Assembly: GCA_947626095.1 (NCBI GenBank)
Contig: CANQQV010000003.1
Span: forward strand, 1 to 64,000
From: an uncultured Bacilli bacterium
GTDB taxonomy: Bacteria; Bacillota_I; Bacilli_A; RF39; UBA660
Length of the DNA: 64,000 nucleotides
Reading direction: 5' to 3'
The notes below the pieces were generated by a model. It searched no databases and was not told the DNA's origin. It saw only the letters and a program-made list of their open reading frames with translations. Below are positions 24,271-33,420 of this stretch, piece by piece; the first letter of the stretch is position 1, and the number at the start of each line of letters is the position of its first letter. Made by a program: the position numbers and the translations under genes.

Positions 24271-24910
24271 CCGAATCAATCCTATAACCTATTCCTTTAA
24301 GAGTAATTATTATATCTGTTTGTAATTTTTCCCTAATTCTTTTTAGATAAACAGTTACTGTATTATCATTTACATCATTACCGGTCCATTGCCATATACT
24401 ATCAATAATATTCTCTCTAGTAACAACTTTATTTAAATTAGTAAACAATAATAAAAGTATTTTTAATTCTAAATTAGTCAATTTAACTTCTTTATTATTT
24501 TTATATACGGTCATTTTATCAAGATCAAAAGTTATATCTTTTACTTTTATAACATTATTTTTTTCTTTATGTAAGATGATTTTATTTAATCTTAATAATA
24601 ACTCTTTAGCATGGAATGGTTTAGTAACATAATCATCAGCACCAAGTTCTAAAGATTTAATGATTGTTTCTTCATCATCTTTAGCAGTTAAGAAAATAGT
24701 TGGAATACTTTTTTTACTTATCTCTTTTTCATAATAATCTAAGCCATTACCATCAGGTAAAGTAATATCTAAAATAAGGGCATCATAATTATTATTTAAA
24801 TCGATACCTTTTAGATTAGAGGCAGTATCAACTTGGTAATCATTTTCTTTTAAAAATAAAGAAAGATTACTAGATATATCTTGATCATCTTCAATGATTA
24901 ATACTTTCAT
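24260..24910 (-). CDS. OmpR/PhoB-family response regulator
   Basis: 216 residues. The receiver domain has the acidic pair EDD near residue 7, phospho-acceptor Asp in ALILDIT (about 51), T in FLTAKD and Lys in DYVTKPFH. The winged-helix output domain (125-216) includes LTNLELKILLLL and TVTVYLKRIREKL. GAGGAGG precedes the start. Its leader contains a structured RNA and terminator ending 30 bases upstream. Probable targets are the ABC exporter genes to the right, whose promoter has an 11-bp-phased direct repeat. Confidence 0.95.
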   Translation of the reverse strand: MKVLIIEDDQDISSNLSLFLKENDYQVDTASNLKGIDLNNNYDALILDITLPDGNGLDYYEKEISKKSIPTIFLTAKDDEETIIKSLELGADDYVTKPFHAKELLLRLNKIILHKEKNNVIKVKDITFDLDKMTVYKNNKEVKLTNLELKILLLLFTNLNKVVTRENIIDSIWQWTGNDVNDNTVTVYLKRIREKLQTDIIITLKGIGYRIDSDER

Positions 24911-24939
24911 TTTAGACCTCCTCTACTTTATTTTTAGAT

Positions 24940-25039
24940 AAAAAAACATCTGAATTAGCTTAGCTAATAAACAGATGTCCTTACAACGGAAGGACATTTG
25001 GAGAAAGCAAATGTGTCATTTTTTATGACTTTCCTTCAC
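24940..25039 (-). ncRNA. Structured leader/small RNA, element copy 1
   Basis: Starts just after an extended -10 promoter TGATATAAT (-10 at 25046-25051). The core has GAAGGA, a GTCAT...ATGAC hairpin, CATTTG-loop-CAAATG and TCCTTC. It is the same sequence as the copy at 22922-23019 except in the loop. Its 3' part differs in sequence but also ends in a terminator: ACATCTG/CAGATGT around an inner TTAGC/GCTAA stem, then T7. TCCTT can pair instead with the following AAGGA, so two folds compete. It lies directly before the response regulator gene. Confidence 0.7.
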
Positions 25040-25069
25040 TATTAAATTATATCATAAAGATAAATTATT

Positions 25070-27817
25070 TTAAATATTTTCCTTACGAATAGTTTCAATA
25101 ATATTTTGTTTTTTAGTTTTATTTAATGAGTATCTTATAATGATAACTATAATAACGCTTATAGCAATTACTGCTATAATCATTGAAAGATACGGTACAT
25201 GATATGGAATCTCCGCTTTAGAATAATAATTATCATCCATAAATTTATTATATATTACATAAGATGATAACCAACCTATAATTAAACCAATTACTAAAGA
25301 TTCAATACCAATAAAGATACTTTCTAAACTAATCATTTTATTAAATTCTTTATTACTCATCCCAACACTTTTTAACATAGCAAATTCTTTCTGACGCATT
25401 TCAATTGAAGTTGTTATTGTATTAAAGACATTAGTTATACTAATTAATAAAACAATAATTATAAAGCTATATAAAAAGATATTTACAACCATAATTGTCC
25501 CTTTTACATTTTTAAAATCTTGCTCGTAATTATTTAAATAATATATCGCACTAGGACCTAAGATCTCTTTTATTTCTTTTTCAGTCGTACTAGGATCTTT
25601 TGAATTTATAAAAATTCTATAGTCCTTAACAGTTGGATATAATTTATCAAATAATTCATCACTTAATATCAAAGCTGAATTATTTTGTTTGTCAAAATAA
25701 GAATTTAATCCTAAAGGTAATACTTTATTTTTTAGAGTCATATTTAGAATATGACCTATTTCTATTGGATAAGAAATAGTTAAATCCGTCGGTTCTGTTT
25801 CACAGTCAAATTCATCGGGATAAATAGTTATTTTATCTCCGATTCCATAATCTAACTCGTGATAATAATGTCTTACTTCTTTCTTTGTTTTGGGATTATA
25901 TGATTTAAAAATAATTGAATCTATTAATATCGCTTTATCTTTCATATCTTCATATTTTAAACCTAATTTTTTAATATAACGTTTATATTCATCTTCTCCG
26001 ACTTTAAAAGCCATTATACTTTTACGATTATTAATACTATTGTTGCATTTATAATCCGAAAACATATAATCTTGATGATAATAATTTTCATATTCTTCAC
26101 TAACTGGATAATTAATTACATATACCGAATATGTCGTAATCTTAGAATACTCTTTAATCGAATCTAAAGCATACACTTCATCAATATTTTCCATTTCAGA
26201 TTGTTCGATACTTAACAACATATTGTAATTAATATCATATTCACTTAAATAAGCATCATATAATAAATTTACAAAATATGATACAGAAATAAATAAAATA
26301 AGACAGATAACTAAAGAAATAATTGTTGGACGATATTTTTTTCTATTCCTTCTTAAATTTTTATACGATATATTACCTCCAACACCAAATAGTTTAGTTA
26401 TTATCGATGGAACTTTTAAACTACCCTTTTTTATCTTTATATTTTCATTATTACGAATTGCTTCGATAGGATTTAATTTAGATGCTTTAAAGGCACTTCT
26501 TAAAGATGATAAGAAAACAGTTATAATACTAAGAATTATAGCTAAAATAACAAATTCAATTGATACATGAAAGATAATATTGGCATTATATACATCTTTT
26601 AAAACATTATTATTAATTGTCAGTAATAGATAAGAAAGGCCATAACCAGCTAATAAACCTATTGGAATACTTGCTAGACATAACAATAAAGCTTCATAGT
26701 AAATTGAATGTCTAATTTGTTTTTTAGTCGCTCCAATACTTGATAACATTCCATATTGACGAACTTTTTCGGTTACGGAAATATCAAAACTATTTTTAAT
26801 ACATAAAATAGAAGTTATGATAATGATTAGAGCAATCACCGCACATATTGCCGCTATTGGTTTTAAATCTGGATTCTTAAACCAATTAGTTTCAATTGTA
26901 ATTAAATTACCATTATAATACGGAACATACTTAACTTCATTAAAGAAATCTTGATACTCTTTTTTAAAAAAGTCCCTAAACTTAAATACAATATCTTCAC
27001 TTTTATTTAAAATATCTTCATATTTATTTAAATCATAATTAATAAGATAAGCCGTTACTTCATTTTGTTTTCTTAAACCTTTTTTAGTATATCTAACAAA
27101 TAAATTATAATTACCATTTAAATTATCTTCTTCAAGTTTAGTTAGATGAATATAACCATATATATCATCAATGTTATTCATAGTTCCAGTATAAATTCCA
27201 ACAATTTTATATGTCGTAGGTGTTCTATTAATAATATTATAATCTATTTTCATTTCTTCTTCTGAATAAGGAATTACCCTAGCACCAGAAGCATTTAGAT
27301 CATTAGCAACTTTATAGTCATCATAAAAATGTTTATCTTCTAAAGTGCCTAAATCATAAGTTATTTCATCACCTATTTTATATTTATGATCTTTATATAT
27401 TGTTGCTCGTGAATCTAAAATAATTTCATGACTATTTTGTGGTAAACGCCCACTTACTAATTTAATTCCTAAGTTATTAAATGCGTCTTCACTTAAAGCT
27501 TTTACTTCAACAAAATAAATATATTTACGTTCATCTAGATTATCAGTATAACCAAGATGCTTAGTTAAATAAATCTTTTCAATATTACGATTTTCTTGAA
27601 AATATTTTAAATCACTACTAGGAACATCTTCAAAATAATAATGAAAATCACCATATTCTTCGATTGTTGCTTTAGTCATAGTTGCTTTAAGACTACTAAA
27701 AATATTAGCTACTGCTGTAATTAAAGCAACTGATAGAATAATTCCTAAAATAGTTACTCGAGTTCTTTTTTTATTTAATTTTAAATTCTTAAGAGTAAGT
27801 TTGTTTAATAAAGACAT
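25070..27817 (-). CDS. ABC transporter permease, FtsX/MacB type (first of pair)
   Basis: About 915 residues with duplicated FtsX modules. There is an N-terminal helix after NLKLNKKRTRVTILGI, an extracellular domain of about 270 residues, three helices (CIKNSFDISVTEKVRQYGMLSSIGAT is the cytosolic coupling segment), a second N-helix near residue 500, another extracellular domain, and three last helices with QKEFAMLKSVGMS. AGGTG lies six bases before ATG 27817. It closely parallels the permease at 28524. The two with one ATPase form an efflux or peptide-sensing complex. Confidence 0.9.
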   Translation of the reverse strand: MSLLNKLTLKNLKLNKKRTRVTILGIILSVALITAVANIFSSLKATMTKATIEEYGDFHYYFEDVPSSDLKYFQENRNIEKIYLTKHLGYTDNLDERKYIYFVEVKALSEDAFNNLGIKLVSGRLPQNSHEIILDSRATIYKDHKYKIGDEITYDLGTLEDKHFYDDYKVANDLNASGARVIPYSEEEMKIDYNIINRTPTTYKIVGIYTGTMNNIDDIYGYIHLTKLEEDNLNGNYNLFVRYTKKGLRKQNEVTAYLINYDLNKYEDILNKSEDIVFKFRDFFKKEYQDFFNEVKYVPYYNGNLITIETNWFKNPDLKPIAAICAVIALIIIITSILCIKNSFDISVTEKVRQYGMLSSIGATKKQIRHSIYYEALLLCLASIPIGLLAGYGLSYLLLTINNNVLKDVYNANIIFHVSIEFVILAIILSIITVFLSSLRSAFKASKLNPIEAIRNNENIKIKKGSLKVPSIITKLFGVGGNISYKNLRRNRKKYRPTIISLVICLILFISVSYFVNLLYDAYLSEYDINYNMLLSIEQSEMENIDEVYALDSIKEYSKITTYSVYVINYPVSEEYENYYHQDYMFSDYKCNNSINNRKSIMAFKVGEDEYKRYIKKLGLKYEDMKDKAILIDSIIFKSYNPKTKKEVRHYYHELDYGIGDKITIYPDEFDCETEPTDLTISYPIEIGHILNMTLKNKVLPLGLNSYFDKQNNSALILSDELFDKLYPTVKDYRIFINSKDPSTTEKEIKEILGPSAIYYLNNYEQDFKNVKGTIMVVNIFLYSFIIIVLLISITNVFNTITTSIEMRQKEFAMLKSVGMSNKEFNKMISLESIFIGIESLVIGLIIGWLSSYVIYNKFMDDNYYSKAEIPYHVPYLSMIIAVIAISVIIVIIIRYSLNKTKKQNIIETIRKENI

Positions 27818-27826
27818 ATTAATCAC

Positions 27827-28501
27827 CTACTCATTATTATTTACAATATGTCCATCTTCAAGTTTAATAATACGATCAGCAGTAGCAGCTAAGTCTAGAT
27901 TATGTGTAATCATAATAATAGTTTGATTGTATTTCTTATTTGATAATTTAAGTAATTCTGCTATTTCTTCTGAGGCTTTAGAATCTAAGTTACCAGTTGG
28001 TTCATCAGCTAAGATAATGGCTGGACTAGTAATCATTGCACGACCAATAGAAGTTCTTTGTTGTTGGCCACCAGATAATTCATTAGGTAGATGTTTACGA
28101 CGATCTTCTAAACCTAAAGTTTTAAGTAAACTATCTAGTTCTTTAGTATCTACTTTACGACCATCTAATTCTAAAGGTAAAGTAATATTTTCTTCAACAT
28201 TTAAAATAGGTATTAAATTATAAAACTGATAAATTAAACCAACTTGCCTTCTTCTAAATATTGCTAAGGCATCATCATTTAGTTCATAGATATCTTTCCC
28301 ATCAATAAATACTTTACCACGCGTTGGACGATCAACTCCCCCAATTAAATGTAATAGAGTTGACTTACCACTACCTGATGCTCCAACTATTGCAACAAAT
28401 TCACCCTTTTCTACCGTAAAAGATACATTATCTAAAGCTACTACCTTAGTATCTCCTTTACCATATATTTTTGTTAAATTCTCTACTTTTAAAATTTCCA
28501 T
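27827..28501 (-). CDS. ABC transporter ATPase, MacB/LolD type
   Basis: 224 residues. The Walker A is GASGSGKST (about 40-48), the Q-loop is in YQFYNLIP, the signature LSGGQQQR, the Walker B/Glu DEPTGNLDS, and the H-loop THNLD. It powers FtsX-type permeases that work by mechanotransmission on the outside of the membrane. It lies between the two permease genes, 22 bases from the first and 9 from the second start, and clearly serves both. Confidence 0.96.
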   Translation of the reverse strand: MEILKVENLTKIYGKGDTKVVALDNVSFTVEKGEFVAIVGASGSGKSTLLHLIGGVDRPTRGKVFIDGKDIYELNDDALAIFRRRQVGLIYQFYNLIPILNVEENITLPLELDGRKVDTKELDSLLKTLGLEDRRKHLPNELSGGQQQRTSIGRAMITSPAIILADEPTGNLDSKASEEIAELLKLSNKKYNQTIIMITHNLDLAATADRIIKLEDGHIVNNNE

Positions 28502-28523
28502 TTTTCTTCTCCTTTCTTAAAAG

Positions 28524-31262
28524 TTAGATATTTTCATTACGAATCGTTTCAATAATATTTTGTTTATTTATTTTATTGATTGAATATTTCATAATTGAAA
28601 TAATTAATAGTAATACCACGATAGTTCCCGTAATAATTGCCAAGTAAGGTAAGATAAATACACTAGTTAAATCACTATTAAACTTCGCATAGTAATAATA
28701 AATTAAATACGATAAAATACATCCTAATGGTAAACCTATTATTAATGATTTAAAACCATAGAATAAACTTTCCAATCTAATCATTCTCTTAAACTCTTTA
28801 TCTGTCATTCCAATACTTTTTAACATTGCAAATTCTCTTTTACGCAGTTCCATACTTGTTGTTATCGTATTAAATATATTTGTAATACCTATTAAAGCAA
28901 TAACTGTTATAAAACCATATAAGAAAATAGCTATTAAAGTATATAGTGATAATCTTTCACGAATTCCCTCGTTACCATTTATTAACATATAATCATCTTC
29001 CGAAAAATCATCTTGTAATAAATTTACGATATCACTTTGTAACTTATCTGGATCAGTTGAATTAATATACAAAGTATCAAATACATTACTATCTTCATTA
29101 AATAATTTATTATATTGTTCTTCACTAACAATCATACGAGATCGAATATATCTTTTAGCAATACCAAAAGGTACTTCATCAGTCATTTTAGCAATTTTAA
29201 ATTCATATATTTCTTTTTCAGCTTCTGGATTACAATAAAATGAGCCTGCCCCAAAATATAGTTTTATCGTATCTCCTTCTTTAAAATTGAAATAAGGAAT
29301 AATACTATTAATCACCGTTTTTTTATCTTCATCAAAATATGAATCAGCAACATTATTTAAAAGAATTCCCCCATTTTCTTCTTTAACTTTATCATAATCA
29401 AGATTTAACTTTTTAAGATAGTTTTTATATTCTTCATCATTTATTTTAATCACATCTATACTTTCACTATATACTTTATTCTCTTCTATTTCACCAGATG
29501 GATCATCAGTCATATAACAGTAAGACGAACCTTGAAAACTACCATTTGTTTTCGTAAATTCCTTACTATATTTATAATCTTTAACATTTATTGGCATTTC
29601 ATCAGTACGAACATACTGTTTAATATTATTAAGCTTTAAAATACTATCTAGATAAAATTCCTCATTATGCTCACGATTAGAAGTAAAACGAAAAGTTATA
29701 TTATAATCAAATAAATTTAATTGTTCATCAACATTTTTAAAAGCCAAATTCATAAAGTAATATAAAGATATAAAAACCGCTAGACAAACAACAATAGACA
29801 CAATCGTTGGACGATATTGTTTTTTATTACGTTTTAAATTTTTATAGGAAATAGTTCCCCCAATTCCAAATAATTTATCAATAAACTTTGGTATTTTAAG
29901 TTTCTTCGCTTTAATTTTTAACTCTGAACTATTACGTATTGCTTCAATTGGACTTATTTTAGCTGCTTTATGAGCACTACGCCATGAAGATAAGAAGATA
30001 GTTATCAATCCTAAAAGAGTTGATAATAAGATTGCTAACCACGAAACAACATAGATAAATTTAATTGGATATAAATTTTTTAAAAAGAAATTAACTAAAA
30101 CTATTAAGACTGCTGATGCAATTAAACCACAAATTATTCCTAAAGGTATTGCTATTAAACCAAGTATTAAACCTTCGTAATAAACACTTCTTTTAATTTG
30201 TTTCTTAGTTGCACCAATACTTGATAACATGCCATATTGTCTAATCTTCTCCGTAAGTGATATATCAAAACTATTTTTAATACAGAAAACTGAAGTAAAA
30301 ATGATTATTAAACAAACAATTGAACCAGCAATGGCTAAAGCTTGGGTTGTCGGTTCAGCAAAATAATTACTTTCTAACATAATAAGTTCACTATTATAAT
30401 CAAAATCATATTTTTTTAATTTATTATAAGTTTCCTCTAATTCTATTCTTTCATCAAATGATAAGTCAATTATATAATCGATATTTTCACACTTTAAATA
30501 TAAGTCTAAATCGACTCCCAAAATATTTGCCACTACTTCATCTCTATTGGCTAAAGATTTAGTTGTAAATCTCGTATAAACATCAACATCAGAAGTAATA
30601 TTATCTTCATCAAGTAAAGTAAAGAATGAATAACCTGGTGAAGAAAAAGCTTCCACATCATATATTGGTCTTTCAATAATACCTACTACTTTATATTTCT
30701 TCGTAAATACTTTTTCAAAATGTTCCTCTTCTGGAACATAACTATTACTAATACCTAATTTAAAATTATCGCTATTAAGTCTACGATCACCTATATCTAA
30801 AGTTAATTCATCACCTATTTGATAATTAACATGACCATTACTTTCTAAATGTTCCGGTATAACTATTTCTGAATCATTTTCTGGTAATCTTCCATCTATT
30901 AAAGTAATACCTAAATTAGTAAATGCTTTTTTAGAAAAAGATCTGAGTAAAATATAAGGTTTATATTCATTTTCACTCTCTTTTAAAGGAGCATAACCTA
31001 TATAAGAAGTTAAATAATAATCTTCTAAAGAACGATTTTCTTTAAAATATTTATAATCACCGGCTGGTACATCATAAAAAACATAGTGGTAGTCGCCTCT
31101 ATCTTCTTTAGCATAATTAATAAGTGATGCCCTAGCACTAAAAAACATATTCGCTACAGCTGTAAGTAAAGCCACTGATAACATAATTCCAATAATAGTA
31201 ACAATCGTTCTTTTCTTATTTAATTTAAGATTTTTAATTGTTATTTTATTTAATAAATTCAT
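28524..31262 (-). CDS. ABC transporter permease, FtsX/MacB type (second of pair)
   Basis: 912 residues with the same two-module plan as the other permease. It shares NLKLNKKRTIVTIIGIMLSV at the start, CIKNSFDISLTEKIRQYGML near residue 335, a second NLKRNKKQYRPTIVS segment and RKREFAMLKSIGMTDKEF near the end. The extracellular domains differ most, so the pair probably forms a heterodimer facing one ligand. It is the first gene of the operon. The promoter has TATAAT plus a direct repeat over the -35, consistent with activation by the nearby response regulator. Confidence 0.9.
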   Translation of the reverse strand: MNLLNKITIKNLKLNKKRTIVTIIGIMLSVALLTAVANMFFSARASLINYAKEDRGDYHYVFYDVPAGDYKYFKENRSLEDYYLTSYIGYAPLKESENEYKPYILLRSFSKKAFTNLGITLIDGRLPENDSEIVIPEHLESNGHVNYQIGDELTLDIGDRRLNSDNFKLGISNSYVPEEEHFEKVFTKKYKVVGIIERPIYDVEAFSSPGYSFFTLLDEDNITSDVDVYTRFTTKSLANRDEVVANILGVDLDLYLKCENIDYIIDLSFDERIELEETYNKLKKYDFDYNSELIMLESNYFAEPTTQALAIAGSIVCLIIIFTSVFCIKNSFDISLTEKIRQYGMLSSIGATKKQIKRSVYYEGLILGLIAIPLGIICGLIASAVLIVLVNFFLKNLYPIKFIYVVSWLAILLSTLLGLITIFLSSWRSAHKAAKISPIEAIRNSSELKIKAKKLKIPKFIDKLFGIGGTISYKNLKRNKKQYRPTIVSIVVCLAVFISLYYFMNLAFKNVDEQLNLFDYNITFRFTSNREHNEEFYLDSILKLNNIKQYVRTDEMPINVKDYKYSKEFTKTNGSFQGSSYCYMTDDPSGEIEENKVYSESIDVIKINDEEYKNYLKKLNLDYDKVKEENGGILLNNVADSYFDEDKKTVINSIIPYFNFKEGDTIKLYFGAGSFYCNPEAEKEIYEFKIAKMTDEVPFGIAKRYIRSRMIVSEEQYNKLFNEDSNVFDTLYINSTDPDKLQSDIVNLLQDDFSEDDYMLINGNEGIRERLSLYTLIAIFLYGFITVIALIGITNIFNTITTSMELRKREFAMLKSIGMTDKEFKRMIRLESLFYGFKSLIIGLPLGCILSYLIYYYYAKFNSDLTSVFILPYLAIITGTIVVLLLIISIMKYSINKINKQNIIETIRNENI

Positions 31263-31283
31263 AATATCTTCCTTTCAAATCTT

Positions 31284-31316
31284 ATTATAAAGTATCTAAA
31301 TGACATTTAAATGACA
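31284..31316 (-). promoter_or_regulatory. ABC operon promoter with response-regulator direct repeat
   Basis: TATAAT (31284-31289) lacks a -35 consensus. Instead TGTCATTT occurs twice with an 11-bp period (31298-31305 and 31309-31316), covering the -35 region. This is the usual arrangement for OmpR/PhoB-type activators. Confidence 0.65.
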
Positions 31317-31346
31317 AAAATAAAAGAAGTTACTCTGTAACTCCTT
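31315..31346 (-). terminator. Terminator of the anchored-protein gene
   Basis: AAGGAGTTAC / GTAACTTCTT (10 bp, one G-T) with a 3-base loop, then TTATTTTT on the minus strand. It overlaps the stop codon. Confidence 0.75.
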
Positions 31347-32049
31347 CATTTAACTTACTAGTTATTTCTATATATTCATCATATATCTCTGTACTATCAA
31401 AACTAATTGTATCTTTTTTTATCTCCCAATGTTTAACATTAGTCTCTAAAAAAGTTAATGCTTCATTATATACATCTAAACGATTATTTGCTTTATTATA
31501 TTTAGCTAATAAATTTTCTTTTAATGTTTCATCATTAACTTCATTAGTTAATTCCAAATAAAATTTAATATAATAGTTACTTAAATCTTTACTTGTCACA
31601 TAACTTAACTTAGTATCTTCAACTGTTAAATAATTAATAAATAAATTATAGTACTCTTCAATCTGGGCTTTGGTATTATTAATAAGGTCTTTAGACTTTA
31701 ATAAAGCATCAGAATTAGGTTTTAAATTACTAACTGCTAAATAATTATATTCGTTTTCTTCATCCAATAAGAAGTTTAAATTTTTTAAATTACTATATAA
31801 ATCTTTATAATATAATTTAATACTATCTTCTACTTTACTATAATCTCCTCTAGTAATAACTCTTCTTTCTAACACCGCATTAACATCTTCATTATCAATA
31901 TTAGCTGTGCCAAAAACTTTAGTTACTTCTTTTATCTCATCTCTTATTTTAGCCTCTTTTTTAAAATCAATAGAAATTTTAATTGTAACCCCAATAATTA
32001 CAAGCACTAATATAACTATAATACCTACTAATAACTTCTTATTTTTCAT
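31330..32049 (-). CDS. Membrane-anchored helical extracytoplasmic protein
   Basis: 239 residues. One N-terminal helix (about 6-26, LLVGIIVILVLVIIGVTI) has no lipobox cysteine. The rest is a polar, helix-rich external domain with coiled-coil character and many Asn, Lys, Asp and Glu residues. I recognise no family. AAGGGG precedes the ATG. It has a TTGATT-17-TATACT promoter (32074-32102) and its own terminator, so it is monocistronic. It stands between the ABC/two-component locus and the sortase locus and may belong to neither. Confidence 0.7.
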   Translation of the reverse strand: MKNKKLLVGIIVILVLVIIGVTIKISIDFKKEAKIRDEIKEVTKVFGTANIDNEDVNAVLERRVITRGDYSKVEDSIKLYYKDLYSNLKNLNFLLDEENEYNYLAVSNLKPNSDALLKSKDLINNTKAQIEEYYNLFINYLTVEDTKLSYVTSKDLSNYYIKFYLELTNEVNDETLKENLLAKYNKANNRLDVYNEALTFLETNVKHWEIKKDTISFDSTEIYDEYIEITSKLNEGVTE

Positions 32050-32073
32050 GGTAACACCCCTTAATGCATTTTA

Positions 32074-32102
32074 AGTATATCGATATCTATTTTTAAAATC
32101 AA
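32074..32102 (-). promoter_or_regulatory. Promoter of the anchored-protein gene
   Basis: TTGATT (32097-32102), 17-bp spacer, TATACT (32074-32079). Confidence 0.6.
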
Positions 32103-32130
32103 CCTTCCCTAACAAGGTTTACATATTTTG

Positions 32131-32169
32131 ACAAAAAATATCTTACATAATAGTCTATGTAAGATATTT
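32131..32169 (-). terminator. Strong terminator of the sortase gene
   Basis: AAATATCTTACATA / TATGTAAGATATTT: a 14-bp perfect stem, 6-base loop, then a T tract on the minus strand. Confidence 0.9.
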
Positions 32170-32189
32170 AATTAAATTGTAATATTTAC

Positions 32190-33353
32190 TTAACTAATTT
32201 GTTTAGCTATTAATACAAAACGTTTATTTTTGTATTTGCTATATTTTGAATGATATGTACAAGTTTGAACAACTAAGATTTTATCACTAGAAGATACTTC
32301 AGTACCAAAATCATACCATGAATTATCTTTTAATTGTTTAATATGGTTAGCCCAATCTGCATCTGAATCAAAGTTAACATTCATATATGAAAAATTATGT
32401 AATTCATCAGCATCAATATAAACAGAGAATATTTCAAAAGTACGTACTTGTGTCTTAGTTGTAACTTTAATTATACGATTTTTCTTCGCAAAATCTTCAG
32501 TGTAATATTTTTCAAGTTTCTTAAAAGGTGGATTTAAATTTGGTGAATTATGACCAAAAATCAAAATTTTTGGTGAATTATCAATATTAACACGATAATC
32601 TAAGAAAGTAGAACCAATAACATTTTTCTTTTTATTTATATCATGATTTAAATAATAACTATTATTTGTTGATTGAAGAACTGGTTCTTTTAAATCTAAA
32701 CCAGGAAATTCAATTAAACCAACGACATCTGGATTTTCATAATCATCAGAAAAATCTTCTGGAACTTCTGGTTCTGGTGTTGGTTCCTCAACCTTAGTTT
32801 CTGTTTGTTCTTCTGTTTTATTACTTGTTTCTTCTACTTTATCAGATTTGTGGAAGGTAGTTGCTACTAAAAATAAAGTAATCGTAATAACAACTAATAT
32901 AAGAATTATAATTAATGGTTTTTCTTTTAAACGTAACTTTTTCTTTTTAGCATGCTTACTTTCTTGAACAGGAGGAACTTGCTTTTCAGCTTTTCCTTCT
33001 ACTTTTTTTTCAGCTTCCTTTTTTACTTCATTTTCTTTTTTAGTCTCAACTTTATCTTCAACCTTGTTTGGTGTTACTTTATCTAAACCTTTTTCAATTA
33101 CTTGTTCTTCAACTCTTTCAGCTGTTCTATCTACTCTTTTGCCAATAGATTTTTCACTAGGTTTCTCAGATGTTACTTTTCTACTATTTTCAATTGGTTT
33201 ATTCGTTATTCTTTCAAGCTCTCTATCTACTCTTTTTTCACTGGTTTTATTCGCTTGTCTTTGAACAGGTCTATCTACACGTCTATCAGTTCTTTTAGTA
33301 GTTGTTCGACTAGACCTACTAGATCTACTAGATCTACTTACTTCTTTCCCCAT
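32190..33353 (-). CDS. Class B-like sortase
   Basis: About 387 residues. A long N-terminal cytosolic region is rich in Arg, Ser, Glu and Lys (RSSRSSRSS repeats, then KRVDR-type repeats). A single helix (about 145-165) leads to an external sortase domain. The catalytic His is in FGHNSPNLN, Cys in VVQTCTYHS and Arg in KNKRFVLIAK. The insertion between the His and Cys strands favours class B. A surface protein ending in NPTTS plus a membrane helix lies 640 bases upstream and is the obvious substrate. ATG 33353 with AGAAGG nine bases upstream seems a better start than ATG 33362. Confidence 0.88.
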   Translation of the reverse strand: MGKEVSRSSRSSRSSRTTTKRTDRRVDRPVQRQANKTSEKRVDRELERITNKPIENSRKVTSEKPSEKSIGKRVDRTAERVEEQVIEKGLDKVTPNKVEDKVETKKENEVKKEAEKKVEGKAEKQVPPVQESKHAKKKKLRLKEKPLIIILILVVITITLFLVATTFHKSDKVEETSNKTEEQTETKVEEPTPEPEVPEDFSDDYENPDVVGLIEFPGLDLKEPVLQSTNNSYYLNHDINKKKNVIGSTFLDYRVNIDNSPKILIFGHNSPNLNPPFKKLEKYYTEDFAKKNRIIKVTTKTQVRTFEIFSVYIDADELHNFSYMNVNFDSDADWANHIKQLKDNSWYDFGTEVSSSDKILVVQTCTYHSKYSKYKNKRFVLIAKQIS

Positions 33354-33420
33354 TTCCTTCATCCTTCTTTCAATAATATGTTACTTTATTGTCTAAAATA
33401 AGTCAAGATAATAATTAAAA

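Noticed and set aside
33290..33345. Short tandem repeat as a CRISPR-like array
   Set aside because: It is the in-frame codon repeat for RSSRSSRSS in the sortase; no spacers.
33060..33400. Plus-strand ORFs opposite the sortase N-terminus
   Set aside because: They are shadows of the low-complexity Arg/Ser/Glu repeats and have no ribosome site.
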